Shown here: positions 34,184 through 43,658 of the stretch, piece by piece
Layout: every line of letters starts with the position of its first letter
Numbering within the stretch: the stretch's first letter is position 1
From: Verrucomicrobiales bacterium
Lineage (GTDB): Bacteria > Verrucomicrobiota > Verrucomicrobiia > Verrucomicrobiales > DEV007
DNA length: 46,303 nt
Direction of reading: 5' to 3'
Assembly: GCA_029210205.1 (NCBI GenBank)
Contig: JARGOD010000037.1
Coordinates: 1-46,303 of the forward strand
Position numbers and translations under genes: made by a program
Notes under the pieces: model-generated
The model's input: only the letters and a program-made list of their open reading frames with translations
What the model was told of the DNA's origin: nothing
The model's database searches: none

Positions 34184-36262
34184 ATGTATCTCCCGTCCAT
34201 GATCTTATCTCGTCAGAATAGATTTCGGTTATCTCGATATTCGTGTGTCGACGCCCTGATCGTTGTCACGTTTCTAGCCGTTCAGACCTGCGAAGCTCAG
34301 CTCTTTGGGGGGAAAGGCCTCTTAAACCGGAAGACAGAAGCCCCTCGTGTGCTTACCGAAGAGGAGATCGGTTTGCCAACTGCTGTGACAGGTCGGGTTG
34401 AGGTGTTGAAAGGAACTGAGGCTACATTTGAAATTAGAGCTGAGACAAAGACTCCCGGCGCCGCGGTTGAATTCCTGATCCGTACCTTTCCTTCGGCGGG
34501 CAAGATCGTCTCCCTCACAAGCAATCCCAATGCGCGAAACAGGGCGATTGTGACTTACTACGCAAACCCCGAGTCCAGCGCTGAAAAAGATGCTTTCTCG
34601 TTCGCGGTTCGCTATCGAGGGGGGCGCTACACTTCTGCGATGCGCTTTGACATCGATCTTGTCGACACGAACGCTGAAATCCAGATCGAGAAGGAAGTCG
34701 AATTTGGTTCCGCAATGATAGGGGATTCCGTCAAAAAGGAACTGACGGTCAGTAACCTTGGGAACGGTATTTTTGAACGGCAACTCTATCTTTCTCCCCC
34801 ATGGTTTTTGACGGAACCTAAAGATGGACAGCTGGTATTGAGGCCGCGGGAGAGTAAGCGCATTACCATTTCGTTTCGGCCTCAGATGATTGGTGAGACA
34901 AGCTATTTTCTCAGCTTGAGCCGAAGCAAGTCAGGAACCACGAAACTCTTTGGGGAAGGACTCGATCCTTTCACGGTGGTCTCCGAAGAAATCGAGTTAA
35001 CGCTCGACCCTGACACTCATACGCGGGAAGGGGAGATTATTCTGTTGAATGGAGGATCCCGCCCCATTCTCGTTCAGGCAAATGGCAGCACGCGCCTTCA
35101 GCAGACTCTAAAAAAAGAATATATTTTGGCGGCAGGGAAAGAAACGAGGGTTCCGGTTAGTCTTGGGTCGACCGATACCGCGCCTTTTGATGGAATGGTT
35201 CAGTTTCGTCTCAAGAATGGCTACATGAAAACGGCGAGGGTCGTTTCGGCGGTTGTGCCCGGGCGACTCGAAGTTTCAGTCCCTGATTCCCTGTCAGCTG
35301 AAATCATCAATTTTGGAAAGGTCGAAGGCGGTAAGTCGATGGAGCGGGTGTTCACTCTCTCCAACACAGGCGGAGTAGCTCTTCCTCTTGAATTTCATCT
35401 CCCTGAGCCATTTCGGATGCTGAACGATCCCGGAACACAATTGCCCCCGCTTTCTTCAGTGAATATTGCGGTGGGACTGTTTCCGGAGACCACACACCGG
35501 GGAATGGTCGATGTGACTTTGAATGTTTATGGGAATGAGCAAATTGTACCAATCCGACTTTTGGGGAATGTCGTGAAAGCGAAGAAGGTGGCTTCGCTGG
35601 CCATTCCTCAGCAGTTTGGTAGCAGCGAAGTTCCATCAGACGAGACGAAGCTGAGCGTCAAAGCCGATTCACCAACGCAAGATGAGGGTTTGGTCGAGAA
35701 TACGACGGAGATTTCGCAAGACATTGACTCTTCGGCCGATCAGGTCGGAAACATGGCTTCGAATAAGACTTATGAGGTAGAGCAAGGGGATTCCCCTCCT
35801 CCGGCCCCGTCGTCGGAGCGTCAACTCAACCCGAGTCTCAGCAGCCCTGAAGATCTTTCTATTCTCGAGCGTGATTCCAACTCACTAACAATTGGTTGGA
35901 CTGCCCCGAAAGATTCTGAATCTGCCAACTTTGAAGTTGAATTCGCCGGCCTGCAAGCCGGGCACGAATTTCCGACCGAGAGTGTCTGGATTCCCTATCG
36001 GAATGTTACCTTTGAGCGAATTGATCGATTAGTGAAAGCGCAAATCCAAGGGCTTTCTCCCGCATCCACCTATAAGTTTCGTGTCGTGATGTTAGATGGG
36101 CAAAATGCCAGTTCATCGCCTTCAGAAGCATTAGTTGCCTCAACAGACCTCCCGACGGACAGGACCTTTATCTATATCGGAGTGGTGATTATCGCCCTCT
36201 TTGGACTGACTTACAGTGTTGTAAATATTTATCGGATTAAGTATCCGAAGTCCATTGGTTGA
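34184..36262 (+). CDS. Membrane-anchored protein with Ig-like (ASH-type) and FN3 domains
   Basis: This 692-residue protein has a signal segment (about 24-40, ALIVVTFLAVQTCEAQ). Residues about 60-165 form a beta domain. At least two ASH/abnormal-spindle-type Ig domains follow: AEIQIEKEVEFGSAMIGDSVKKELTVSNLGNGIF-type near 165-265 and AEIINFGKVEGGKSMERVFTLSNTGG-type near 360-455. A Ser/Asp/Glu-rich linker (470-555) leads to a fibronectin type III domain (about 560-655, IGWTAPKDSESANFEVEF and LSPASTYKFRVVM). A C-terminal membrane helix (FIYIGVVIIALFGLTYSVV) ends in a short basic tail. It should display binding domains outside the inner membrane. The partner is unknown. Confidence 0.75.
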   Translation: MYLPSMILSRQNRFRLSRYSCVDALIVVTFLAVQTCEAQLFGGKGLLNRKTEAPRVLTEEEIGLPTAVTGRVEVLKGTEATFEIRAETKTPGAAVEFLIRTFPSAGKIVSLTSNPNARNRAIVTYYANPESSAEKDAFSFAVRYRGGRYTSAMRFDIDLVDTNAEIQIEKEVEFGSAMIGDSVKKELTVSNLGNGIFERQLYLSPPWFLTEPKDGQLVLRPRESKRITISFRPQMIGETSYFLSLSRSKSGTTKLFGEGLDPFTVVSEEIELTLDPDTHTREGEIILLNGGSRPILVQANGSTRLQQTLKKEYILAAGKETRVPVSLGSTDTAPFDGMVQFRLKNGYMKTARVVSAVVPGRLEVSVPDSLSAEIINFGKVEGGKSMERVFTLSNTGGVALPLEFHLPEPFRMLNDPGTQLPPLSSVNIAVGLFPETTHRGMVDVTLNVYGNEQIVPIRLLGNVVKAKKVASLAIPQQFGSSEVPSDETKLSVKADSPTQDEGLVENTTEISQDIDSSADQVGNMASNKTYEVEQGDSPPPAPSSERQLNPSLSSPEDLSILERDSNSLTIGWTAPKDSESANFEVEFAGLQAGHEFPTESVWIPYRNVTFERIDRLVKAQIQGLSPASTYKFRVVMLDGQNASSSPSEALVASTDLPTDRTFIYIGVVIIALFGLTYSVVNIYRIKYPKSIG

Positions 36263-36280
36263 GGAGGCCGGCTTAGCGCT

Positions 36281-37150
36281 CTATTTTTCTGAGCGGCAAC
36301 GCTCACAAATTTCGTGACCCTCGTCATTTACCCTGAACTCCAACTCAGGTGAGGATTGATCATTGGCTCCGCATTTTTCACACTCATGGAAAAAAGTAGA
36401 CTCTGATTGCGTGGCTTGTTCGAAGCGGTGTCGGCGAACCGCATTTTCACTCCGCTGTTTTGCCCCCGAAATGATTCCAGGGATAAAGGCGAGGAGGTAG
36501 GGGAGTAAACCGGCCGCGACGAGTAAGCCAATGAGGAGTGGAGCGGGTGAGCTGATGATCGAAGCTCCGAGGAGGGCCGCTCCCGCCCAGCCCAGCCATT
36601 TTGCCTTGATTGGTATGATCAGGAATAAATGAATGATCTGATTGGGAAAGAGGGTCGCGAATGCAAAGAAAGCAGCCGAGTAAAAAATGCCGTTCATCAT
36701 CAGTCCGGCACCGGCGAGAGCGGGGATTAATCCAATCAGGGCGAGGCAGAAAATTGAGCTCAATACATAGACATTCAGTCTGAAACTACTCCAGTGACTT
36801 TCGAGGCTGTCATTGATGAAGAACATAAACAGAACCGTGATGAGAACGAAAAGCGGGTTCTGGGCGGCGGGAAGAAGGACCCAGGAGAACAAGCGCCAAA
36901 CCTGTCCCATGAAAATGGCTTCCCGGTCGTAGACGATCCAGGCGAGTAAATCAGGAGAGAAGAGCGAAAGCGCCCAGGTAAATGCCTGAAAGCCTGCTAT
37001 CCAGCGCAAAATCTGCGGGAGCGCGAGCCCTCCGAAGCGACGTTCCAAATCATCGATGATGCGATTGCCGGTGTCGAGAATCATGACCGCAAAGGTCGGG
37101 AGATTCATCAGAATTTCAATGTGAAGTTTCTTCTCGATTCGTTCGCGCAT
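36281..37150 (-). CDS. Rhomboid-like membrane protein with C-terminal zinc-binding tail
   Basis: This 289-residue multi-pass protein follows the rhomboid layout: MGQVWRLFSWVLLP (residues 81-94, the usual GQ-WR-L segment), several helices, and a helix LMMNGIFYSAAFFAFATLFPN (150-170) aligned to the catalytic GASG helix. The catalytic Gly-x-Ser-Gly is replaced by M151-M-N153-G154, and I see no catalytic histidine helix, so it is probably a pseudoprotease. The tail holds C257-x2-C260 and C282-x2-C285, a likely zinc ribbon, with basic residues before it. It is divergent from gcvT across 33 bases. ATG at residue 15 is a possible later start. Confidence 0.8.
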   Translation of the reverse strand: MRERIEKKLHIEILMNLPTFAVMILDTGNRIIDDLERRFGGLALPQILRWIAGFQAFTWALSLFSPDLLAWIVYDREAIFMGQVWRLFSWVLLPAAQNPLFVLITVLFMFFINDSLESHWSSFRLNVYVLSSIFCLALIGLIPALAGAGLMMNGIFYSAAFFAFATLFPNQIIHLFLIIPIKAKWLGWAGAALLGASIISSPAPLLIGLLVAAGLLPYLLAFIPGIISGAKQRSENAVRRHRFEQATQSESTFFHECEKCGANDQSSPELEFRVNDEGHEICERCRSEK

Positions 37151-37183
37151 TGACTTCGCCGAAGAGCCAGCGAGGATCGCTTC

Positions 37184-38245
37184 ATGAAACGTTCACCACT
37201 TCATGCTCGTCATGAATCGCTGTCGGCGAGGATGCTTCCTTTCGCAGGATGGGAGATGCCGATTCAATACGAAGGGATTGTCGCCGAACACCGCGCGGTG
37301 AGAGAATCGGTTGGGGTCTTCGATATTTCGCACATGGGCGAACTCGTTGTTTCCGGACAAGAGAGTGAAGCTGCGCTAAACCGTGTTCTCACTAATGACC
37401 TTGCAGTTCTTGCGGTCGGAGAGGGCCAATACAGTCTGATGTTGAATGAGGGGGGCGGAGTGATTGATGATCTCATCGTTTATCGCATCGCAGAGAATCG
37501 ATTTTTCCTCGTCGTCAATGCCTCGAAGATTCAAGAAGATGTCGAATGGCTCCGGAAACGGCTGCCTGCTGGAGTTTCTGTGGAGGATGAAAGCGCGACA
37601 TTCGGTGCTCTCGCAGTTCAAGGGCCGGAGGCCGTTTCTCTTTGGCAAAAGCTGGAGCCTTCAAAGCCACTGCCTCCGCGAAATGGTGTTTTTGAATACG
37701 CTGATCGGCTCATTCTTTGTCGCACTGGTTACACGGGCGAAGACGGCTTCGAGCTGTTCTCTTCTACTGCCGCGATCGGAGACTGGTTCGACCGCTTCAT
37801 CGCCGCCGGCGCCAAGCCGTGCGGATTGGGCGCGCGAGACACATTGCGGTTGGAGAAAGGCTTCCCGCTAAATGGAGCTGATCTTGATCTGGATCACACT
37901 CCCCTGGAAGCAGGTTTGGGATTTTTCGTGAAACTTGAGAAGAGCCCGGGATTTATCGGCCAGGAATCGCTCCTCGAGCAAAAGTCTGCAGGATTGTCAG
38001 TCCGTCTCGCGGCAATTGCGATGACAGGAAAAGCCCCGCCTCCCAGGCATGGGTACGAAGTCCGTGACGAAGAAGGGGAGGAGTTACTCGGCGTTCTTAC
38101 GAGCGGTTCGATGTCTCCGGAGCTTGGACTGGGAATCGGAATGGCGTATTTGCCGATCGAGAAAGCAAAAACAGGAACGGCTCTGAGTGTCATGGTGAGA
38201 GAACGTCCTTTTTCAGCCCGGGTGGTTAAAAAGCCTTTTGTTTAA
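37184..38245 (+). CDS. gcvT: Glycine cleavage system T protein (aminomethyltransferase)
   Basis: This 353-residue enzyme moves the methylene carbon from lipoyl-bound aminomethyl of GcvH to tetrahydrofolate, releasing ammonia. Family segments are RMLPFAGWEMPIQYEGIVAEH with FDISHMGEL, LNEGGGVIDDLIVYR, RTGYTGEDGFELF and GLGARDTLRLEKGFPLNG. The end TSGSMSPELGLGIGMAYLP is typical. It is the first gene of gcvT-gcvH-gcvP, with 46 bases to gcvH. There is no room for a glycine riboswitch in the 33 bases upstream. Confidence 0.97.
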   Translation: MKRSPLHARHESLSARMLPFAGWEMPIQYEGIVAEHRAVRESVGVFDISHMGELVVSGQESEAALNRVLTNDLAVLAVGEGQYSLMLNEGGGVIDDLIVYRIAENRFFLVVNASKIQEDVEWLRKRLPAGVSVEDESATFGALAVQGPEAVSLWQKLEPSKPLPPRNGVFEYADRLILCRTGYTGEDGFELFSSTAAIGDWFDRFIAAGAKPCGLGARDTLRLEKGFPLNGADLDLDHTPLEAGLGFFVKLEKSPGFIGQESLLEQKSAGLSVRLAAIAMTGKAPPPRHGYEVRDEEGEELLGVLTSGSMSPELGLGIGMAYLPIEKAKTGTALSVMVRERPFSARVVKKPFV

Positions 38246-38291
38246 TTCGTTGTCAGACACACTTTTCGCGCTTTGATATACACGCACCTCT

Positions 38292-38672
38292 ATGAACGTT
38301 CCCGACCACCTTCGATATTCTGACTCTCACGAATGGATAGATCCGAGTGATCCGTCTGCTGTCTCAATGGGGATCAGCGACCATGCTCAAGCTGAATTGA
38401 CCGATGTGGTCTACCTTGAGTTACCTGAGATCGGTCGGGTTGTCGCGAAGGGCGAGGCCATAGCCGTTATTGAGTCGGTAAAAGCCGCGAATGATATTTA
38501 TGCGCCAATCGGAGGTGAGGTCGTCGAGGTGAACGAGGCCCTGGCGGAAGCTCCGGAGCCGGTGAACGAGGATCCTTATGGAGGAGGCTGGATGATCAAA
38601 ATTAAAGCATCCGACTCTGGTGAGTTTGAATCATTGCACGACGCCGGGAGCTACCGTGAACAGATTTCCTGA
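38292..38672 (+). CDS. gcvH: Glycine cleavage system H protein
   Basis: This 126-residue lipoyl carrier shuttles the aminomethyl group between GcvP and GcvT. The lipoylated lysine is K64 in IESVKAAND. Other family marks are DSHEWID near the start, [20 protein letters not shown] and [14 protein letters not shown]. Its last 17 bases overlap the start of gcvP in another frame, which points to coupled translation. Confidence 0.97.
   Translation: MNVPDHLRYSDSHEWIDPSDPSAVSMGISDHAQAELTDVVYLELPEIGRVVAKGEAIAVIESVKAANDIYAPIGGEVVEVNEALAEAPEPVNEDPYGGGWMIKIKASDSGEFESLHDAGSYREQIS
38646..38650 (+). promoter_or_regulatory. gcvP: Ribosome-binding site that sets the gcvP start
   Basis: GGGAG, inside the end of gcvH, is five bases before the GTG at 38656. 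It supports a start there rather than at the longer frame opening at 38620. Confidence 0.75.
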
Positions 38673-41502
38673 GCCTTCTGTGACTTTTTCTGATCGCCAT
38701 ATCGGTCCATCTGAGGCCGAATCGTCGATCATGCTAAAAGAGTTGGGATGTGAGTCGCTCGACGAACTCATCGCGGAAGTAGTTCCTTCTGATTTGTTGA
38801 CGGACTCTCTTCTTGATCTTCCCGTTGCGTTGAGTGAGCACGCAGCGCTGGACAGGCTGCGAGAAACGATGTCTCAGAATGACGTGCGGAAATCATTCAT
38901 TGGATGCGGATACTATGACACGCTGACTCCGTCCGTGATTCAGCGATGCGTTCTCGAGAATCCCGGTTGGTACACCGCTTACACGCCATATCAGGCCGAG
39001 ATATCCCAAGGCCGACTCGAAGCTTTGTTGAATTTTCAGACACTTATTTGCGAGCTGACGGCGATGCCGGTTGCAAATGCCTCGCTTCTTGATGAAGCAA
39101 CAGCGGCGGCGGAGGCAATTTCTCTCGCTGCTTCTTCGAAGCCGAAAGGTCGCGTTTTCTTTGTCAGTGATCGCTGTTTCCCTCAGACGATCGATGTTCT
39201 GAAAACAAGGGCGGAGCCTCTGGATCTCGAGTTGATCGTCGGGGATCCTGCGGCTTTCAATTTTGAAGCACATGATGGCGAAGTTATCGGAATGCTCCTT
39301 CAGGTGCCTGATGAAACCGGCGCCATTGATGCATGTGACGAACTGATTCAGGCTTGTCATGAGGCTGGGGGACTTGTCGTGGTTGCTGCTGACTTATTGG
39401 CCCTGACGCTGTTGCGTCCGCCTGGTGAATGGGGTGCTGACATCGTGGTCGGGAGTGCTCAGCGCTTTGGTGTTCCCCTGGGATTTGGTGGTCCTCATGC
39501 TGCTTACATGGCATGTTCTGATGCCCTGAAAAGAAGACTTCCCGGGCGACTTGTCGGTGTCTCGAGAGATGAAGATGGTCGCCCTGCTTTGAGGCTTTCG
39601 CTGCAGACGCGCGAGCAACATATCCGACGAGAGAAAGCGACCTCGAATATTTGCACTGCTCAAGTTCTGCTGGCGGTGATGGCAGGATTCTACGGCGTCT
39701 ATCATGGGCCCGAAGGGCTCCGCAGCATAGCTTCGCGGATTAATGCGGTTACCTCTTCACTGGCTAAGCAACTTAGAAATGGAGGATTTGAACTTCTCAA
39801 TGCCACCTGGTTCGATACCCTGACCGTCGCTATTTCGGAAGGCGATCGAAAAGAAATTCTGAGCCGGTGTCATGATTTGGGAATCAATCTGAGGGACGAC
39901 AAGGACGGGGCGATTGGGATTTCGATTGATGAAGTTTCCGTTTCGGACGGAAGCTGGGTTCAGATACTTTCTGCATTCGGGCTTACTCATGAGGATTGTC
40001 AGCCTGCAGAAGGGATTCCATCAGGCTGGCTCCGCAGCGGACCTTTTCTCGAACAATCTGTTTTTCATCGTTACCGAACGGAGACCGAGTTACTTCGCTA
40101 TATCCGTCGTCTTGAAGGAAAAGATATCGCGCTAAACTGGAGCATGATTCCGCTGGGGTCTTGCACCATGAAGTTGAATGCGGCGTCTGAGATGTTGCCA
40201 TTGAGTTGGTCCAGCGTCGGCAACCTGCACCCTTTTGCACCCTGCGCTCAGACGGGTGGGTATCTCGAAATGATTGAGGAGCTTGAACAGTGGCTTGCTG
40301 TCATCACTGGATTTGATGCTGTTAGTCTTCAGCCAAACGCAGGATCGCAGGGCGAGTATGCCGGTCTCCTTGCGATTCGTCGTTTTCACGAGGCGGCTAA
40401 GGAAAGTGATCGTGATGTCTGTTTGATCCCGATGTCTGCTCATGGAACAAACCCCGCCAGCGCTGTCATGGCTGGCTTTCGAGTCGTGCCGGTGAAGTGC
40501 GATGATGAAGGAAACATCGACGTGGCCGATCTTGAAATGAGGGTCGCCGATAATGCTTCACGTCTTGCGGCGTTAATGATCACCTACCCATCGACTCATG
40601 GAGTTTTCGAAGCTTCCGTAGCATCGATCTGTGAAAAGGTTCATGCAGCCGGCGGTCAGGTTTACATGGACGGCGCTAACTTAAATGCTCAAGTTGGGCT
40701 TTGCTCCCCGGGTTCGATCGGAGCTGACGTCTGTCATTTGAATTTGCATAAGACGTTTTGCATCCCTCATGGAGGTGGCGGGCCCGGAGTCGGCCCGATC
40801 GGAGTTTCCTCCCATCTCGCCCCATATTTGCCGGGGCATCGTGAGTGGAAGGGGAATGAGACACATGCCGTCAGTGCCGCCCCGTGGGGGAGTGCCAGCA
40901 TCCTCACGATTTCGTGGATGTATATTGCGATGATGGGACCGGCGCTCCGTCGTGCCACAGAGATTGCGATTCTCAACGCGAACTACATTGCAAAGCGGCT
41001 GGATTCGTTTTTTCCCGTGCTCTATCGGGGTGAGTCAGGTCGGGTTGCGCACGAGTGTATTATTGACGTTCGAGGCTTCAAAGAGAGCGCCGGGATTGAA
41101 GTCGAAGATATTGCAAAGCGGCTTATTGATTACGGCTTCCATGCTCCAACGATGTCCTGGCCGGTGGCAGGAACTCTCATGATTGAGCCGACGGAAAGCG
41201 AATCGAAAGAAGAGCTGGATCGCTTCTGTGAAGCGATGATTAAAATCCATGCCGAAATTACCGCGGTAATTGAAGGCCGTTCTAAAGTTGAGGATAACCC
41301 TCTGAAGCACGCGCCCCATCCGGCAGAGACGCTTCTTGCGGCTGATTGGTCACGGGCATATTCCCAGGAGGAAGCCGCCTATCCTTTGAAATGGGTCAGG
41401 GAGCGGAAGTTCTGGCCACCAGTGAGTCGGATAGACAACGTCTATGGGGACCGGAATCTGGTGTGCACCTGCGAAGGAATGGATGCCTACGAATCAGATT
41501 AA
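38656..41502 (+). CDS. gcvP: Glycine dehydrogenase (decarboxylating), single-chain
   Basis: This 948-residue PLP enzyme decarboxylates glycine and loads the aminomethyl group on GcvH. The start [14 protein letters not shown] is typical. The N-terminal half carries [20 protein letters not shown] and the C-terminal half carries [26 protein letters not shown] and the PLP lysine K699 in [18 protein letters not shown]. Both halves are in one chain, as in Gram-negative bacteria and mitochondria, rather than split into gcvPA and gcvPB. The GTG start overlaps gcvH by 17 bases with a good ribosome-binding site. Confidence 0.97.
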   Translation: MNRFPEPSVTFSDRHIGPSEAESSIMLKELGCESLDELIAEVVPSDLLTDSLLDLPVALSEHAALDRLRETMSQNDVRKSFIGCGYYDTLTPSVIQRCVLENPGWYTAYTPYQAEISQGRLEALLNFQTLICELTAMPVANASLLDEATAAAEAISLAASSKPKGRVFFVSDRCFPQTIDVLKTRAEPLDLELIVGDPAAFNFEAHDGEVIGMLLQVPDETGAIDACDELIQACHEAGGLVVVAADLLALTLLRPPGEWGADIVVGSAQRFGVPLGFGGPHAAYMACSDALKRRLPGRLVGVSRDEDGRPALRLSLQTREQHIRREKATSNICTAQVLLAVMAGFYGVYHGPEGLRSIASRINAVTSSLAKQLRNGGFELLNATWFDTLTVAISEGDRKEILSRCHDLGINLRDDKDGAIGISIDEVSVSDGSWVQILSAFGLTHEDCQPAEGIPSGWLRSGPFLEQSVFHRYRTETELLRYIRRLEGKDIALNWSMIPLGSCTMKLNAASEMLPLSWSSVGNLHPFAPCAQTGGYLEMIEELEQWLAVITGFDAVSLQPNAGSQGEYAGLLAIRRFHEAAKESDRDVCLIPMSAHGTNPASAVMAGFRVVPVKCDDEGNIDVADLEMRVADNASRLAALMITYPSTHGVFEASVASICEKVHAAGGQVYMDGANLNAQVGLCSPGSIGADVCHLNLHKTFCIPHGGGGPGVGPIGVSSHLAPYLPGHREWKGNETHAVSAAPWGSASILTISWMYIAMMGPALRRATEIAILNANYIAKRLDSFFPVLYRGESGRVAHECIIDVRGFKESAGIEVEDIAKRLIDYGFHAPTMSWPVAGTLMIEPTESESKEELDRFCEAMIKIHAEITAVIEGRSKVEDNPLKHAPHPAETLLAADWSRAYSQEEAAYPLKWVRERKFWPPVSRIDNVYGDRNLVCTCEGMDAYESD

Positions 41503-41507
41503 GATTA

Positions 41508-42005
41508 ATGGACGCCGTGGCCCCAAAACCGTTTCCCGAATCGTGGACACCTAACATGGTGGCTAACCTCGTGTTTTTGACACGCGGGAACGAGGTTCTA
41601 CTAATTCACAAGAAGACAGGATTGGGAGCCGGAAAAATCAATGGTCCCGGAGGAAAGCTCGAAGCTGGTGAGACTGCGCTCGAGTCCGCAATTCGTGAGG
41701 TTGAGGAAGAACTTCATATCACGCCCAAGGCACTGGAGGAAATGGGAGTGCTTCACTTTGATTTTGTCGATGGCCTCAAACTTCACTGCACCGTATTTCG
41801 CGGGTCGGGATTCAAGGGGACGCCGACCGAAACGCGCGAGGCGAAACCGGAATGGTTCCCTATCGAGCACCTACCACTCGATCGCATGTGGGCGGATGAT
41901 CGTCATTGGCTTCCGGCCATGTTAGAGGGAAAACACTTCCAGGCCTGGTTTCGCTTTGAAGGCGAAACGATGCTTACCAAAGATGTTCGATTCAGCGCGG
42001 GGTGA
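41508..42005 (+). CDS. Nudix hydrolase, MTH1-like (oxidised nucleotide clean-up)
   Basis: This 165-residue protein has a Nudix box at about residues 48-70 (GGKLEAGETALESA, then REVEEELHI) that holds the magnesium for cleaving nucleoside diphosphate bonds. The C-terminal part, WFPIEHLPLDRMWADDRHWLP then GKHFQAWFRFEG, closely follows the human MTH1 pattern. MTH1 hydrolyses 8-oxo-dGTP and 2-hydroxy-dATP and so keeps oxidised bases out of DNA. I therefore infer a similar sanitising role; this is from motif likeness only. ATG at 41508 was chosen because the frame further upstream only overlaps gcvP. It starts five bases after the gcvP stop. Confidence 0.88.
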   Translation: MDAVAPKPFPESWTPNMVANLVFLTRGNEVLLIHKKTGLGAGKINGPGGKLEAGETALESAIREVEEELHITPKALEEMGVLHFDFVDGLKLHCTVFRGSGFKGTPTETREAKPEWFPIEHLPLDRMWADDRHWLPAMLEGKHFQAWFRFEGETMLTKDVRFSAG

Positions 42006-42233
42006 TCATATTTTTTTTTCGATTTGATGCACGATTATTGCTGCTGCTGAAGCGCATTCACGCTCGCCGATACCATGCAGAGTTTGATGGGCGACCAAGC
42101 ACAGGGGTGTCATTGGTATTCGAAGCAGGAAACCCGAGTAGGGGAGGAGATGGCATCGCGAGGCGTAAAATAATCCTTCGAGTCTTGAGGCGGCTTTTCT
42201 CGACATGGCCTCTAATTTGCTTAAGTTCCGACA

Positions 42234-43658
42234 ATGTCTGATCACTACCGTCACACCAAAATTATTGCGACGCTTGGACCCGCAACGGAGTCCAAAGAGA
42301 TGCTTTCCAAGCTGATTCGGGGAGGTGTTGATATTCTGCGGCTTAACATGGCGCATGCTTCTCATCAGTGGGTTGCAGATGCAATGTGGTTCATTAGGGA
42401 GGTTTCTACCGAGGTTGATCGTCAGGTTGCGGTGATGATGGACGTGAAGGGTCCTGAGATACGGACCGGGGCGGTCGAGGAGCCGATTAATCTTGCTGCT
42501 GGTGATCTCATCGAGTTTCACATCGACGGGGTTGAGCCAAGCGGTGACATCCCGGCGGTATCAGTCAATTACCGTGGTCTTCCTGCTGAGATTGAAATAG
42601 GCTCGACCGTTCTTGTCGATAGCGGTTTGATCCAGCTCAAAGCGCTGGAAAAGACGGACGAGCGCATCCGTCTCGAAGTTCTTACGCCGGGTGAAATGGG
42701 TTCCCGTCGTCACATAAATCTTCCGGGGATTCAGGTCGATCTGCCCGCCTTGACGGAGAAAGACGAAGATGACCTCCGCGCCGGGGTCGAAGCAGGAATC
42801 GACTTCGTGGCACTCTCATTCGTGAGGGAGGCTGACGATGTCAAAGTCCTCCGGAGCTTTCTCGATGGCCTCGGATCGAAGGCTCGAATTATCGCGAAGA
42901 TTGAGGATCAGGCCGGGGTGAGAAACATGGAGTCGATCATCCGGGAGGCGGACGGGATCATGGTCGCTCGTGGCGATCTCGGAATTGAAATCGACTATCA
43001 TCAGTTGCCGCTTGTGCAGTCGCAGCTTATTCGCGCCTGTCAGGCGGAAGGTAAGCCGGTCATCGTCGCGACCCACATGTTGGAGTCGATGATCACCTCG
43101 CCGATGCCGACGCGGGCAGAAGTTTCAGACGTTTCCCACGCGATCCGCGAACAGGCTGATGCAGTGATGCTTTCCGGGGAGACGACAACCGGGGCATATC
43201 CACTTGAGTCGGTGCAGGTCTTTCGAAATATCATTGAGACGATCGAGCCATCAGTGGAGCGGACGCTCAACGACCGGATTCAGCTGAAGGAACCGAAGGC
43301 AAAAATGTTGCGCTCGGCTGCGGTCCTCGCGGCTGATCTTGAGGATTCGGGGATCATCGTATTTAGTCGGAGCGGCTTCCTTCCCTACGTTCTCGGTGCG
43401 TTGCGGCCGCACGGGATTCCCATTTATGCTTTCACGGATATTGAGTCGATTTTTCGTCAATTACTTCTGCCGTGGGGCGTTGAGCCTTTTCTCATGGAGT
43501 TTTCAGATGATCCCGAAAAAACGATTCAGGATGCGATGGGCTACCTGAAGAGAAAAGGTTGGATTAAATCGGGCAACTGGCTTGTGGTGATCACCAATGC
43601 TCTGGCGGAGCAGGGCCAAATCGTTGATTCGCTTCAGCTTCGCCAGGTCGAAAATTGA
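42234..43658 (+). CDS. pyk: Pyruvate kinase
   Basis: This 474-residue enzyme converts phosphoenolpyruvate and ADP to pyruvate and ATP, the last step of glycolysis. Visible marks are KIIATLGPATESKEML, ILRLNMAHAS, VMMDVKGPEIRTG, IIAKIEDQAGVRNM with the catalytic lysine, MVARGDLGIEI and DAVMLSGETTTGAYPLESV. Where most relatives have RLNFSHG, this one has RLNMAHA, and the usual N-x-T-K-I-V start is TKIIATLG. The 228 bases upstream hold no gene. The stop abuts the stop of the convergent ppk2 (TGATCA). Confidence 0.95.
   Translation: MSDHYRHTKIIATLGPATESKEMLSKLIRGGVDILRLNMAHASHQWVADAMWFIREVSTEVDRQVAVMMDVKGPEIRTGAVEEPINLAAGDLIEFHIDGVEPSGDIPAVSVNYRGLPAEIEIGSTVLVDSGLIQLKALEKTDERIRLEVLTPGEMGSRRHINLPGIQVDLPALTEKDEDDLRAGVEAGIDFVALSFVREADDVKVLRSFLDGLGSKARIIAKIEDQAGVRNMESIIREADGIMVARGDLGIEIDYHQLPLVQSQLIRACQAEGKPVIVATHMLESMITSPMPTRAEVSDVSHAIREQADAVMLSGETTTGAYPLESVQVFRNIIETIEPSVERTLNDRIQLKEPKAKMLRSAAVLAADLEDSGIIVFSRSGFLPYVLGALRPHGIPIYAFTDIESIFRQLLLPWGVEPFLMEFSDDPEKTIQDAMGYLKRKGWIKSGNWLVVITNALAEQGQIVDSLQLRQVEN

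Noticed and set aside
37151..37183. A glycine riboswitch before gcvT
   Set aside because: Only 33 bases separate gcvT from the divergent gene, too few for a riboswitch, and no conserved motif is seen.
41346..41507. A longer start for the Nudix protein inside gcvP
   Set aside because: The extra residues are translated from the end of gcvP in another frame and lack family likeness; ATG at 41508 fits the MTH1-like start.
42006..42521. A 171-codon minus-strand frame before and inside pyk
   Set aside because: More than half lies antisense to pyk and the protein has no recognisable feature; the 228-base spacer shows no gene.
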